Counted from the stretch's first letter, positions 1 through 8,024 are shown. The stretch is DNA of 39,323 nt from Nocardia vaccinii NBRC 15922 (GCF_001613305.1 NZ_BDCC01000034.1:1-39323), one strand, 5' to 3'. Program-made: numbers and translations. Notes: generated by a model not told the origin, from the letters alone.

Positions 1-1
1 C

Positions 2-1312
2 GGGCCCCCGCCGATGGGGCCGCCGCCGCGACCGGTGGGGCCGCCGCCGGTTGCCGCCGCCGTGGCCGTCGATTTCGTTCCGCAGGCTGGCGGCGCCGAG
101 GGGCAGCAGTCCGGTGTGCCCGCGAAACAGCCCCCGCCGCAACCGGATCGGGCGATGCTGCACATCACCGAGCAGACCCGGACCTACCCCTGCTCGGCTT
201 GTGGCGGTCAGCTGCAATTCGATATCGCCAGTCAGAAGCTGCGGTGTCCGAACTGCGGCAACTACTCCGAGATCGAGGCGCCCCGGGCGCCCGTCGCGGC
301 GCGCGACCTGCGCGAGGCGATGGGGGAATTGCGTGCGCTGCAAGCCACCACCGCAGGGCCGGAGATCACCGGGAATCATGAGATCAAATGTCAGAACTGC
401 GGCGGCACGACATCGTTCGTCGGCACCCTGACCGCGACCAGATGTCCCTACTGTGCCACGCCGATCCAGCGTGACGACGTGCACAATGCGCCCGCGCGCC
501 TGCCGGTCGACGGTGTGGTGCCCTTCCGCATCGATGAGAAGAACGCTCGCGTCCTGGTCGAGAAGTGGGTTTCCGGACGGTGGTTCGCACCCGGCGAATT
601 CAAGAAGTACAAGCGGCTCGGGTCCTTCGCGAGCGTCTATCACGCGTACTTCACCTACGACGCCGACACCTACACCTGGTACCAGGGCGAGCGGGGCATC
701 GAGTACACCGAGACCTACCGGGACAGTGACGGCGATCTGCAGACGGTGACCCGGGTCCAGTGGTATCCGGTGCAGGGCGAGGTCGCCAACCAGTTCGTGG
801 ATGTTCCGGTGCTGGCCAACGAGCACGCCGACCGTGCCAGGATCAAGACACTCGAACCGTGGCCGATCCAGGACGCGACGACCTACTCGCCGGAATACGT
901 GGCCGGCCACCTCGCCCGCACCTACGACCGCGACGCCGAGGAATCGCTGTCCGAGGCGCGTTCGGAGATGGAGAGCGAGATCGAGCACACCGTGCGCCGC
1001 GATATCGGTGGCGACCAGCAGCGCATCCACTCATTGAATTCGACCTGGAACTCGCTGGCGTACAAGCATCTGCTGCTGCCGATCTGGTTGTTGACGGTGA
1101 TCTACATGGACCGGCCGTTCAATGTGTACATCAACGGACTGACCGGTGAGGTGTCCGGTGAGCGGCCGTGGAGCAAGATCAAGATCGGCATCGCCGTCAC
1201 GCTGGCGGTACTGCTGGTCATCGCGATAGTCGTGCTGTACATGAAGTTCGGCCACCATTCGACCGGGCACGGTCACACCACCACCGTGCACCATTCGACG
1301 CATCGGAGGTGA
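2..1312 (+). CDS. Double zinc-ribbon, single-pass membrane protein (5' end possibly outside the window)
   Basis: Function unknown. The frame is open to the left edge; the first ATG is at 14, a second at 155, and the N-terminus is Pro/Ala-rich and disordered, so the true start may lie upstream. Counting from the ATG at 14, two TFIIB-like zinc ribbons are visible: C60-x2-C63 with C78-x2-C81, and C126-x2-C129 with C144-x2-C147. A soluble region of about 240 residues rich in Tyr, Trp and acidic residues follows, then one hydrophobic segment near residues 388-410 and a His-rich tail (HHSTGHGH...HHSTHRR) that could bind metal. It resembles the 'TFIIB-type zinc ribbon-containing protein' entries of actinobacteria. 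The next gene begins 3 nt after the stop, so the two are probably co-translated. Confidence 0.75.
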   Translation, partial: GPPPMGPPPRPVGPPPVAAAVAVDFVPQAGGAEGQQSGVPAKQPPPQPDRAMLHITEQTRTYPCSACGGQLQFDIASQKLRCPNCGNYSEIEAPRAPVAARDLREAMGELRALQATTAGPEITGNHEIKCQNCGGTTSFVGTLTATRCPYCATPIQRDDVHNAPARLPVDGVVPFRIDEKNARVLVEKWVSGRWFAPGEFKKYKRLGSFASVYHAYFTYDADTYTWYQGERGIEYTETYRDSDGDLQTVTRVQWYPVQGEVANQFVDVPVLANEHADRARIKTLEPWPIQDATTYSPEYVAGHLARTYDRDAEESLSEARSEMESEIEHTVRRDIGGDQQRIHSLNSTWNSLAYKHLLLPIWLLTVIYMDRPFNVYINGLTGEVSGERPWSKIKIGIAVTLAVLLVIAIVVLYMKFGHHSTGHGHTTTVHHSTHRR

Positions 1313-1315
1313 GCG

Positions 1316-2122
1316 ATGGTACTTCTGCTGATCCTGCTGGCGCTGTTGGTGCTCGTGGGCGGTGTGGTCGCGATCGTGCTGGTGATCGCTCGGCATCAGA
1401 AGCAGTCGATCGCGTACGACAACCGGATCGTGCCGGGCATCCCCTCACACGCTCCGGCGTCCTGGGCGGGTTCGCACGATCCCGAGGCGCGTCTGCACCG
1501 CCGACTGCGGGACGCGATCCGCGCGCTGCACGGCGTCAACGCCTACGACACGGGTTCCAGCGTGAATCTGCGTGCGGGCCTGGAACAGTCGGCGATGGCG
1601 GTCGACAACCACCTGATCGCCATCGCCACACTGCCGCAGTCGCACCGCGATCAGGCGCTACCGGACGCCACCGCCGCGGTCGAGGCCGTCGAAGCGGGTG
1701 TGGCCCAATATGTCTCGGCTACGACCAAACCCGACCCGGTTGCGTTCGAAGCGGGCCTGCAGGGCGTGCAAACCAGTATCGACGCGATCACCCGGAACCT
1801 CGGCGCATTGGGCCCGGGCGGCACCGCCGCCGGGACCCATCCGGTCCAGTTCGGCATCCCATCACCACAGCCGATGCCCCAGCAATTCTCCAGCGGCGGG
1901 CCGTACCCGTCACCACCTACCGGCAGTGGCTACCCGAACCCGCAACCCGGCACACCGCCCCCGCCCGGCGGACCATACCCGCAAGCCGCGCCGCCGCAAC
2001 GGCCGCCGGGCAGCGCAGCAAGCCCTGAAACCTCGTGCCCGCAGCAACAACCCGGCGCAACGAATCCTCCCGATTCGGGCACAGGCCTCTCGGACCCCAC
2101 AATCATCCGACGTCAGCCCTGA
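1316..2122 (+). CDS. N-terminally anchored membrane protein with Pro/Gly/Gln-rich tail
   Basis: I do not recognise a family with confidence. The 268-residue product begins with a strong transmembrane segment (about residues 2-25, almost all Leu/Val/Ile/Ala), then an alpha-helical region to about residue 165 (DPEARLHRRLRDAIRALHG...), vaguely LemA-like in having an N-terminal anchor followed by a helical domain. It ends with about 100 disordered residues dominated by Pro, Gly, Ser and Gln. The start ATG lies 3 nt after the upstream zinc-ribbon gene stop, which supports an operon and a shared role at the membrane. No catalytic motif is visible. A terminator-like hairpin follows at 2172-2193. Confidence 0.7.
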   Translation: MVLLLILLALLVLVGGVVAIVLVIARHQKQSIAYDNRIVPGIPSHAPASWAGSHDPEARLHRRLRDAIRALHGVNAYDTGSSVNLRAGLEQSAMAVDNHLIAIATLPQSHRDQALPDATAAVEAVEAGVAQYVSATTKPDPVAFEAGLQGVQTSIDAITRNLGALGPGGTAAGTHPVQFGIPSPQPMPQQFSSGGPYPSPPTGSGYPNPQPGTPPPPGGPYPQAAPPQRPPGSAASPETSCPQQQPGATNPPDSGTGLSDPTIIRRQP

Positions 2123-2171
2123 CCCCACCGCTCCGGCTCGGATCTCGTTACCACGCTGTCGATCACCCGCC

Positions 2172-2193
2172 GGCGAGTCCCCAGAGACTCGCC
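2172..2193. terminator. Hairpin between convergent genes
   Basis: Perfect 8-bp stem GGCGAGTC/GACTCGCC with a 6-nt loop, in the gap between the plus-strand membrane gene (ends 2122) and the minus-strand methyltransferase (ends 2358). There is no U-tract, as is common for actinobacterial terminators. The remaining intergenic sequence (2123-2357) shows no gene I can support. Confidence 0.45.
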
Positions 2194-2357
2194 CAGCCCG
2201 TTCCGTCGCGTCGGCATCATGTAACTCGGAGTTGGGTGAAAGGCTGTGACTCCGCGGGCATTTCGGCAATCGTGTTCCGATGCGGCGACCGCGTCGACTT
2301 CGAGCCAGCTATGGAACGATCCTGCGCTGGATAAAGGACGTTCGAGCAGACTTCCGA

Positions 2358-3155
2358 TTATCCGTCGGCCGGACGCGTTCCGATGACGACGGTGGCGTAG
2401 AGCTCCTCGGACTCGGCAACCGTCGGGATAAGCCCCTGTTGCGCAAGGATTTCAGTGGCCCGAGCGCATTGTTCGCGGCTGGTCTCGACCAGCAACCGGC
2501 CGCCGGGGGCGAGCCAGTGCGGTGCGGCGGCGGCGACGCGGCGGAAGACGGCGAGTCCGTCGGGGCCGCCGTCGAGTGCGGTGCGCGGCTCGTGCTCACG
2601 CGCCTCGGGCGGCATATCGGCGATGGCGGTGGTCGGGACGTACGGGGTGTTGGCGAGCAGCAGATGTACGCGTCCGGCCAACTCCGGAGGTAGGGGAGTA
2701 AACAGGTCGCCCTGGTACACCTGTGCGTTCAGCGGCGCGAGATTGCGGCGGGCGCAGGTTACCGCGGCGGGTTCCAGATCGCTCGCGGTGAGTTCGACAC
2801 GGATTCCGTTGGCGGACAACTCGGTCGCCACAGCGAGACCGAGTGCACCGCAGCCGCAGCACATGTCCAGGACGACGCATGGGTCGTGCGGATCGTCGAC
2901 GGCGCGTTCGACCAGGAATCCGGTGCGCTGACGCGGTACGAACACCCCGGGCGCGACCGCGACCCGCAGTCCGCGAAATTCCGTCCAGCCCAGCAGATGT
3001 TCCAGCGGCACTCCGGAAACCCGTTGTGCGACAAGCTCGTTTAGATCCGACTCGGAGGCCGCCGCCGCGGCCAGCAGCGCGGCCTCCTCCTCGGCGAACA
3101 CGCACCCCGCCGCACGCAGCGTGGTGACCAGCGAACCGATGTCGGAGACGATCAT
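2358..3155 (-). CDS. PrmC/HemK-related protein N5-glutamine methyltransferase, substrate unknown
   Basis: SAM-dependent methyltransferase of the PrmC-related family (my recollection is TIGR03704). The 265-residue protein has a helical N-terminal domain, the PRxxT element (VPRQRT, about residues 73-78), a SAM-binding glycine motif VVLDMCCGCGALGLA (about 94-108), and an acidic motif near SDLEP. At the catalytic loop, classical PrmC has NPPY; here it is N169-T-P-Y172 followed by VPT. This fits the paralogous family rather than the true release-factor enzyme, so the target protein is unknown. The ATG at 3155 is used; the gene ends in a short gap from the upstream DUF218 gene on the same strand (27 nt), so the two may be co-transcribed. 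Confidence 0.85.
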   Translation of the reverse strand: MIVSDIGSLVTTLRAAGCVFAEEEAALLAAAAASESDLNELVAQRVSGVPLEHLLGWTEFRGLRVAVAPGVFVPRQRTGFLVERAVDDPHDPCVVLDMCCGCGALGLAVATELSANGIRVELTASDLEPAAVTCARRNLAPLNAQVYQGDLFTPLPPELAGRVHLLLANTPYVPTTAIADMPPEAREHEPRTALDGGPDGLAVFRRVAAAAPHWLAPGGRLLVETSREQCARATEILAQQGLIPTVAESEELYATVVIGTRPADG

Positions 3156-3182
3156 CGGTCCATTGTGACGGAGACCGGGGGG

Positions 3183-4052
3183 TTAACCGGAATTCGGTAG
3201 GAAGGTGTGGGTGGCGTCGAGATAGATGCCACGCTGAGCGGCCTTGGACGGGGGTACCAGCTGGGAGATGATCTCGTTGGGCGAGGTCATCGCCCCTACC
3301 ACCCGGGTCCCGGCGACGATGAAATCGGTGACCGCGCGGCGGATGTGATTCGGCGAGGTGATCACCACCGCGCTGCCGATGCCGCGATCCCGCATGATCC
3401 GGGTGCTGAACAAGGCATTTTGCACCGTGGAATCCGACCGATCCTCGACCAGGATGCGGGAGGCCGGAATGCCGTGCCCGATCAGCCAGCCCGCCATGGC
3501 GGCAGCCTCGGGCACCCCGTTCTGCGGTGCGCCGCCGGTGACCACGATCGTCGAACTGGGTGCGGCGACCGCCTGCAACCAGGCCGCTTGGAGGCGGTTC
3601 ACGAGTTCGGGTCGCATCGCGCCGTTCGGCAGCAGGCCGTAACCGAGGACCACCAGAGCGGTCTGCGGGCCGATCATGGCGGGCAGCGGATTGGGCAGAG
3701 TGCCGACGCCCGCGCCGATAGCCCCGAGCACGCCGCGCGCGCCCGCGGCCATTGCGGGATCGACCGCGTTGAGCCTGTTGAACGCCGCCTCGCGGGTGAT
3801 CAGGTCACCCGCGTAATCCGCCCAGATCGCTTGCAGGGCAAGCGCTTGCGGGTTGTCGGGCGCGGCGGCGACCATTCGCCCGAGATCCCGCAGTCCGGCC
3901 CTGTCGTGACCGCTGACGAACTCGGCCTGTGCCGAACTGTACAGCGGGGCCGGTATGTTGTCGGCGGCCGCGATTCCGGAGACGGACCCGGCCGTGAGGA
4001 GGAGGGCCGAGGTGGCCGTCAGGAGATACGTGACACGGCGTGCGATTTTCAC
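3183..4052 (-). CDS. Secreted YdcF/ElyC (DUF218) family protein
   Basis: The 289-residue product has an export signal (MKIARR followed by a hydrophobic stretch to about residue 28, Ala-rich cleavage region). The C-terminal half is a DUF218 domain: TALVVLGYGLL near residue 132, the VVTGGAP motif, EAAAMAGWLIGHGIP, the VEDRSDSTVQNA motif and VVITSPNHIRRA. DUF218 proteins (SanA, ElyC, YdcF) are envelope-associated and linked in E. coli to cell-wall or carrier-lipid metabolism; the biochemical activity is uncertain. The middle region (about 40-120) is helical and family-specific. The start is GTG at 4052, preceded by an AAAGG-like ribosome site. It is divergent from the FolD paralog. Confidence 0.85.
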   Translation of the reverse strand: MKIARRVTYLLTATSALLLTAGSVSGIAAADNIPAPLYSSAQAEFVSGHDRAGLRDLGRMVAAAPDNPQALALQAIWADYAGDLITREAAFNRLNAVDPAMAAGARGVLGAIGAGVGTLPNPLPAMIGPQTALVVLGYGLLPNGAMRPELVNRLQAAWLQAVAAPSSTIVVTGGAPQNGVPEAAAMAGWLIGHGIPASRILVEDRSDSTVQNALFSTRIMRDRGIGSAVVITSPNHIRRAVTDFIVAGTRVVGAMTSPNEIISQLVPPSKAAQRGIYLDATHTFLPNSG

Positions 4053-4248
4053 TGCTATCGATACCTTTCCGACCGAACGGATCAGGTTGTGTTGCTGGTA
4101 GTTGCCTCTAGGCGGCCGTCACCACGATACGGCCCGATACCGGGGCGAGCGAGTATTTGTTTGTTGTGAATTTCCCAGTCTTGGGTGGTAGCGAAGGGGT
4201 AGCCGGTAATGCGCGCCGCGCGGCGAGGCCACCGGCGGGCCGATTAAG

Positions 4249-5109
4249 GTGTCAGGAGTGGACACCATTTCGCTGACTGGCAAGGAACTCGCCGCCGCCC
4301 TCAACTCCGATACCGCCGAGCGCGCCGCCGCGCTCACCGAGCGGGGAGCCGCACCGCGATTGGTGCTGGTCGTGGCCAACGACGATCCGGCCAGCGGCTG
4401 GTATGTGAAATCGCTCCAGCGCGCCGCCGGGCGACTCGGAATCAATTGCGACACAGTCGATCTGGGGGCCGCCGCGACGGCCGACGCGATTCGCTCGCAG
4501 TTGCGGAGCCTGTGCGGCGACACCGCGGTCGACGCGGTCATGCTGCAGACGCCGCTGCCGGACGGGGTGGCATTGCAGGACGTCAGCTCGGCGATCGCCG
4601 CGGCCAAGGATGTCGACGGGGTCAGCCCGCATTCGCTGGGCCTGCTCGCGACCGGCCTGCCGGGCTTCCCGCCAGCCACCTCCGAGGCCGTCGTCGAATT
4701 GGCCAAACATCACGACATTCCGCTGGCCGGACGGCATGTCGCGGTCGTGGGCCGCTCGAACGTGGTCGGCAAGCCGCTTGCGCAACTGCTGCTCGCCGAG
4801 GATGCGACCGTCACGGTCTGCCACTCCCGGACCACTGATCTGCCCGCGGTCACGGCGGCCGCCGATATCGTGGTCGCGGCCGCGGGCCGCGCGGGCTTGA
4901 TCACCGGTGATCACGTGCGCGAGGGCGCTGTGGTCATCGACGTCGGCACCAACGAGGGGCCGGACGGCAAGATCGTCGGCGACGTGGACGCGTCGTCCGT
5001 ACAAGGCAGAGCCGGTGCGCTGAGCCCGGTACCGGGCGGTGTCGGCCCGGTCACCACCGCCCTGTTGATGCGTCACGTGGTCTGTGCGGCGGAGGCGAGC
5101 CGGGCCTAG
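4249..5109 (+). CDS. FolD paralog: methylenetetrahydrofolate dehydrogenase-like protein with altered active site
   Basis: 286-residue member of the FolD family, which interconverts methylene-, methenyl- and formyl-tetrahydrofolate in the cytoplasm. The nucleotide-binding signature GRSNVVGKPLAQLLL and the C-terminal PVPGGVGPVTTALL are intact, as are the Gln of LQTPLPDG and the Asp of KDVDG. Two canonical features are changed. The catalytic lysine of Y-V-x-x-K (E. coli Lys54) aligns with Leu56 in YVKSL, and the PCTPxG loop reads PPATSEA. Loss of the lysine is known to abolish cyclohydrolase activity in FolD enzymes, so this may be a dehydrogenase-only enzyme or a diverged paralog. The start is taken as GTG 4249; GTG 4258 is an alternative. 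The organism should carry a canonical folD elsewhere (inference). It is convergent with the L,D-transpeptidase. Confidence 0.85.
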   Translation: MSGVDTISLTGKELAAALNSDTAERAAALTERGAAPRLVLVVANDDPASGWYVKSLQRAAGRLGINCDTVDLGAAATADAIRSQLRSLCGDTAVDAVMLQTPLPDGVALQDVSSAIAAAKDVDGVSPHSLGLLATGLPGFPPATSEAVVELAKHHDIPLAGRHVAVVGRSNVVGKPLAQLLLAEDATVTVCHSRTTDLPAVTAAADIVVAAAGRAGLITGDHVREGAVVIDVGTNEGPDGKIVGDVDASSVQGRAGALSPVPGGVGPVTTALLMRHVVCAAEASRA

Positions 5110-5114
5110 GGGGT

Positions 5115-5151
5115 AGCGGCGAGCCGCGCCCGAAACGCGCGGCTCACCGCT
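5115..5151. terminator. Bidirectional hairpin terminator between folD paralog and L,D-transpeptidase
   Basis: A 14-bp stem (5116-5129 with 5137-5150, one mismatch, extended by an A-T pair) and a 7-nt loop begin 6 nt after the plus-strand stop and end 14 nt before the minus-strand stop. It is very GC-rich with no U-tract. The position between convergent genes supports a shared terminator. Confidence 0.6.
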
Positions 5152-5164
5152 GGTTCGCTGCCGC

Positions 5165-5917
5165 TCACCAGTGTGTGGTCACCGGGTCGCCGACGCTGAC
5201 CTGGTTGAAATACCACTCGGCGTCCGCGGGCGCCAGATTGATACATCCGTGACTCACGTTCGAATTGCCCTGCTGTTCGACCGACCATGGCGCGGAATGC
5301 ACGAAAACCCCGCTCGAGGTGAGACGTTCGGCCCATTCACCTTTCAGGTAGTAACCCTCGGGCGAGCTGAGCGGAATGCCGATCGTGCGTGAATCGAAGA
5401 TGATGGTCCGGTCCTTTTCCATTACCGGGAAAGTACCGACCGGTGTCGGGCGGGACGGTTTACCCATCGATGCGGGCATCACCCGCGGCGCTTGACCGGG
5501 GATGAATACGGTGAAGGTGTGCGTGGACATATTGGCGTCCGCGCGGGTGCCGCCATTGCTGACGAATTGCGTCCGCGCATGACCCGCCTGCACCGTGAAT
5601 CGCGCGTTGACCGGCAGTAATCGGTTCGGCGTCCAAACCAGCTCCCGATCGCCGTTCCAGGCGAATGTGCCCGCTAACCGCTGATCGACGGTGACCGTGA
5701 CGGATCGTTCGGCGACCGCGCGATCCGCGACCGGCTGCGCGAAATCGACCGTGACCGGATGGGCTATGCCCACCACCGCTCCGTTGGCGGGTGAAATGGA
5801 TGTCACGACAGGAATCTGCTGTGGTGTGACCGATGCCGCGGCGGCGATGCCGGAGGTAATGGCCGCAAGGGCTGCGATGACGATCGCGAAGAACAAATGA
5901 CGAATCATGTTCCGCAT
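5165..5917 (-). CDS. Secreted L,D-transpeptidase (YkuD domain) with Ig-like N-terminal domain
   Basis: Cell-wall enzyme that forms 3-3 cross-links or attaches proteins to peptidoglycan. The 250-residue protein has a signal peptide (MRNMIRHLFFAIVIAALAAITSG, residues 1-23), an Ig-like domain (about 35-125, SPANGAV...VTVDFAQPV, typical of mycobacterial-type Ldt enzymes), then the YkuD catalytic domain ending in VFVHSAP...SHGCINLAPADAEW, which holds the catalytic Cys and His. There is no Lys/Cys-rich lipobox, so it is probably secreted rather than a lipoprotein. The ATG at 5917 is preceded by a strong GGGGTGGGGTC ribosome site. It lies downstream of the cyclodeaminase gene on the same strand with a 154-nt gap. 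Confidence 0.93.
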   Translation of the reverse strand: MRNMIRHLFFAIVIAALAAITSGIAAAASVTPQQIPVVTSISPANGAVVGIAHPVTVDFAQPVADRAVAERSVTVTVDQRLAGTFAWNGDRELVWTPNRLLPVNARFTVQAGHARTQFVSNGGTRADANMSTHTFTVFIPGQAPRVMPASMGKPSRPTPVGTFPVMEKDRTIIFDSRTIGIPLSSPEGYYLKGEWAERLTSSGVFVHSAPWSVEQQGNSNVSHGCINLAPADAEWYFNQVSVGDPVTTHW

Positions 5918-6071
5918 GACCCCACCCCTTCGCTGGTGTGGTTATGAGACGTTCATCTTAGAACTTCATGATCACGCCGACACACCGGAAGTGCACATTT
6001 CGTAATCAAATCGCCGCATGTCGCAACGCTGCTCATTACCGGTCATGTGCTGGTCGGCGGCGATTTTCGGA

Positions 6072-6728
6072 TCAGCGGTGCACGGCGGCCAGAACATCGG
6101 CGTAGACCGCGTCGGCCCGCGCGGTGAGCTCCTCGACGCGAGTGAGTACCGGAGCGAACTCCGCGCCCTCGCCCTCGCCCATAGAAGCCACGTTGATGGC
6201 GATATTGAGCTGGGAACTGGTGGCCGCGGCGCGGGCCGCGTCGGCCGCGGCGCCGATATCGGTGACCACGTTCGGATTGCCGATGGGCAGCAGATCGGCC
6301 GCGAGAGAAATGATTTCGTCGGCCTCGGCGACCACGGCGGCCGGCACCCGGGCGGCTGTGATCAGCGCGGCGTTGACCGCCTCGGCACGGGCGGTGCGCT
6401 CGGCGTCGGTCTCCTTGGGCAGCTTGTAGGCCGCGCCGACGGCGGTGAATGCCTCGGCATCGGCGTCTGCCAGGGCCAGTGAGCGCTCGCGCGCCGCGTC
6501 GGCCGCGGCGATGATCCGGTCGATGACGGGCCGGTTGGCGGCGTCCTTGGCGCGGGTGGTGTAGCGCGCCACCATGGCCACCAGCGCGGCCGCCTGCGCC
6601 GCGTGCAGGGCCGCGACCGCGCCGCCCCCGGGGGCGGGAATCTTGGCGGCCAGATCGTCCAGGTACCGCCCGATGGTCGAGGCGCCGAAGGTCGTGGTGC
6701 CGGTGGACGATGCGGTGTCCTGAGACAT
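6072..6728 (-). CDS. Cyclodeaminase/cyclohydrolase (FTCD_C / FchA-like) protein
   Basis: 218-residue all-helical protein of the formiminotransferase-cyclodeaminase C-terminal family. It has the typical N-terminal PAPGGGAVAALHAAQAAALVAMVARYT segment (about residues 31-57), the AEADEIISLAADL helix, and a GNPNVVTDIGAAADAARAA motif near residue 175. Members are either formimidoyl-THF cyclodeaminases (histidine degradation) or, as free-standing proteins like Methylobacterium FchA, methenyl-THF cyclohydrolases. No histidine-degradation gene is near, but a FolD paralog lacking its cyclohydrolase lysine is about 1 kb away, so the cyclohydrolase role is my preferred inference. It is divergent from the F420-type oxidoreductase. 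Confidence 0.85.
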   Translation of the reverse strand: MSQDTASSTGTTTFGASTIGRYLDDLAAKIPAPGGGAVAALHAAQAAALVAMVARYTTRAKDAANRPVIDRIIAAADAARERSLALADADAEAFTAVGAAYKLPKETDAERTARAEAVNAALITAARVPAAVVAEADEIISLAADLLPIGNPNVVTDIGAAADAARAAATSSQLNIAINVASMGEGEGAEFAPVLTRVEELTARADAVYADVLAAVHR

Positions 6729-6804
6729 GTTGCGGGGCCTCCCGTTTCGGTGCGCGACGGCTCGAGGGACCGGCGAGCGCCGATCGGCCGAGATGCCGAT
6801 TACC

Positions 6805-6839
6805 GTACCGGGTCCGAGGCGCGGCGTGTGGTCCGGTAC
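6805..6839. promoter_or_regulatory. Inverted repeat in divergent cyclodeaminase / F420-enzyme promoter region
   Basis: GTACCGG (6805-6811) and CCGGTAC (6833-6839) form a 7-bp inverted repeat with a 21-nt spacer in the 202-bp region between two divergent genes. It is a candidate operator or a chance GC-rich palindrome; nothing else in the sequence decides this. Confidence 0.25.
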
Positions 6840-6930
6840 CCGAGGTCGGCGCGGTTACCGGCGGTCGCCCCGGACCTTCGAACGCGGGGGTCACGCGGCC
6901 CGATAGCTGGTGCGCAGTAGGTTGAGCGTC

Positions 6931-7968
6931 ATGCGTATCGGATTGGGCATCAACTATGCGGGCGGATTCAAGGAGGTCGCGGCCGAGGTCGCGGATCTCG
7001 AGCGTGCGGGCCTGGACATCGTGTTCGTACCGGAGGCGTACTCCTTCGACGCGGTGAGCGCACTGGGCTATCTGGCCGCCAAGACCGAGCGCGTGCAATT
7101 GGCCTCGGGCATCCTGCAGCTGTACACCCGCACCCCCACTCTGACGGCGATGACCGCGGCCGGGCTGGACTACGTCTCGGACGGCCGCTACATCCTCGGC
7201 CTGGGCGCCTCGGGTCCGCAGGTGATCGAGGGCTTCCACGGTGTGCCCTACGACGCCCCGATCGGCCGAACCCGCGAGGTCGTGGAGATCTGCCGCCGGG
7301 TGTGGCGGCGGGAGCGTCTGACATTCGAGGGGAAGTACTACACGATCCCGCTGCCCGCCGAGCAGGGCACCGGCCTGGGCAAATCGCTCAAGCTGATCAA
7401 CCACCCGGTGCGCGAACGCATTCCGGTGCTGCTGGCCGCGCTGGGACCGAAGAACGTACAGCTGGCCGCGGAGATCGCCGAGGGCTGGCAGCCGATCTTC
7501 TTTCTTCCGGAGAAGGCGCAGGACATATGGGGCGACAGCCTGGCCGCAGGTAAGGCGAAGCGCGATCCGGCCCTGGGCGAGCTCGAGGTGTTCGCCGGAC
7601 CGGCGCTGGCGATCGGCGACAACGTCGAGGGGCTGCGCGAGTTCGTCAAACCGCACCTGGCGCTGTACATCGGCGGCATGGGAGCCAAGGGGAAGAACTT
7701 CTATCACACCCTGGCCACGAAATACGGCTACGGCGCCGCGGCGGATCGCATCCAGGAGCTCTACCTGGCCGGTGAGAAGGAGGCGGCCGCCAAGGCGGTG
7801 CCCGATGAGCTGGTGCGGGACGTCTCGCTGATCGGCTCCGCCGGGTTCGTGAAGGAGCGGGTCGCCGCATTCGCCGAGGCCGGGGTGACGGTGCTGAACG
7901 TGGTGCCGATGGCCGCTACTCCCGCGGACCGGGTGAAGCTCATCGAACAGCTGCGCGCGCTGGTCTGA
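6931..7968 (+). CDS. LLM-class F420-dependent oxidoreductase (Rv3520c-like)
   Basis: 345-residue TIM-barrel flavin/deazaflavin oxidoreductase of the luciferase-like superfamily. The start MRIGLGINYAG, the VFVPEAYSFDAVSALGYLA strand-helix, VQLASGILQLYTRTP, and LGLGASGPQVIEGFHG are typical of the F420-binding subgroup found in mycobacteria and nocardiae; overall it recalls M. tuberculosis Rv3520c. The superfamily also contains Mer, the F420-dependent methylene-tetrahydromethanopterin reductase. The substrate cannot be read from sequence. The start is ATG 6931; an upstream in-frame GTG at 6910 lacks a better ribosome site. It is followed by a strong hairpin terminator shared with the convergent STAS gene. 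Confidence 0.88.
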   Translation: MRIGLGINYAGGFKEVAAEVADLERAGLDIVFVPEAYSFDAVSALGYLAAKTERVQLASGILQLYTRTPTLTAMTAAGLDYVSDGRYILGLGASGPQVIEGFHGVPYDAPIGRTREVVEICRRVWRRERLTFEGKYYTIPLPAEQGTGLGKSLKLINHPVRERIPVLLAALGPKNVQLAAEIAEGWQPIFFLPEKAQDIWGDSLAAGKAKRDPALGELEVFAGPALAIGDNVEGLREFVKPHLALYIGGMGAKGKNFYHTLATKYGYGAAADRIQELYLAGEKEAAAKAVPDELVRDVSLIGSAGFVKERVAAFAEAGVTVLNVVPMAATPADRVKLIEQLRALV

Positions 7969-7980
7969 GACGGCTGCAAT

Positions 7981-8014
7981 CCCGTCGTCCCGGCGCGTAC
8001 ACCGGGACGACGGG
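7981..8014. terminator. Perfect 13-bp bidirectional hairpin terminator
   Basis: CCCGTCGTCCCGG (7981-7993) pairs perfectly with 8002-8014 around an 8-nt loop, 12 nt after the F420-enzyme stop and 10 nt before the end of the convergent STAS gene. It ends both the plus-strand unit and the stressosome operon. Confidence 0.7.
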
Positions 8015-8024
8015 TATCGAGGCG

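Noticed and set aside
6043..7707. Long minus-strand open frame (554 codons) over the F420 enzyme and cyclodeaminase
   Set aside because: Low-complexity Arg/Gly/His composition without domain motifs; it lies opposite two genes with clear family signatures and reflects high GC.
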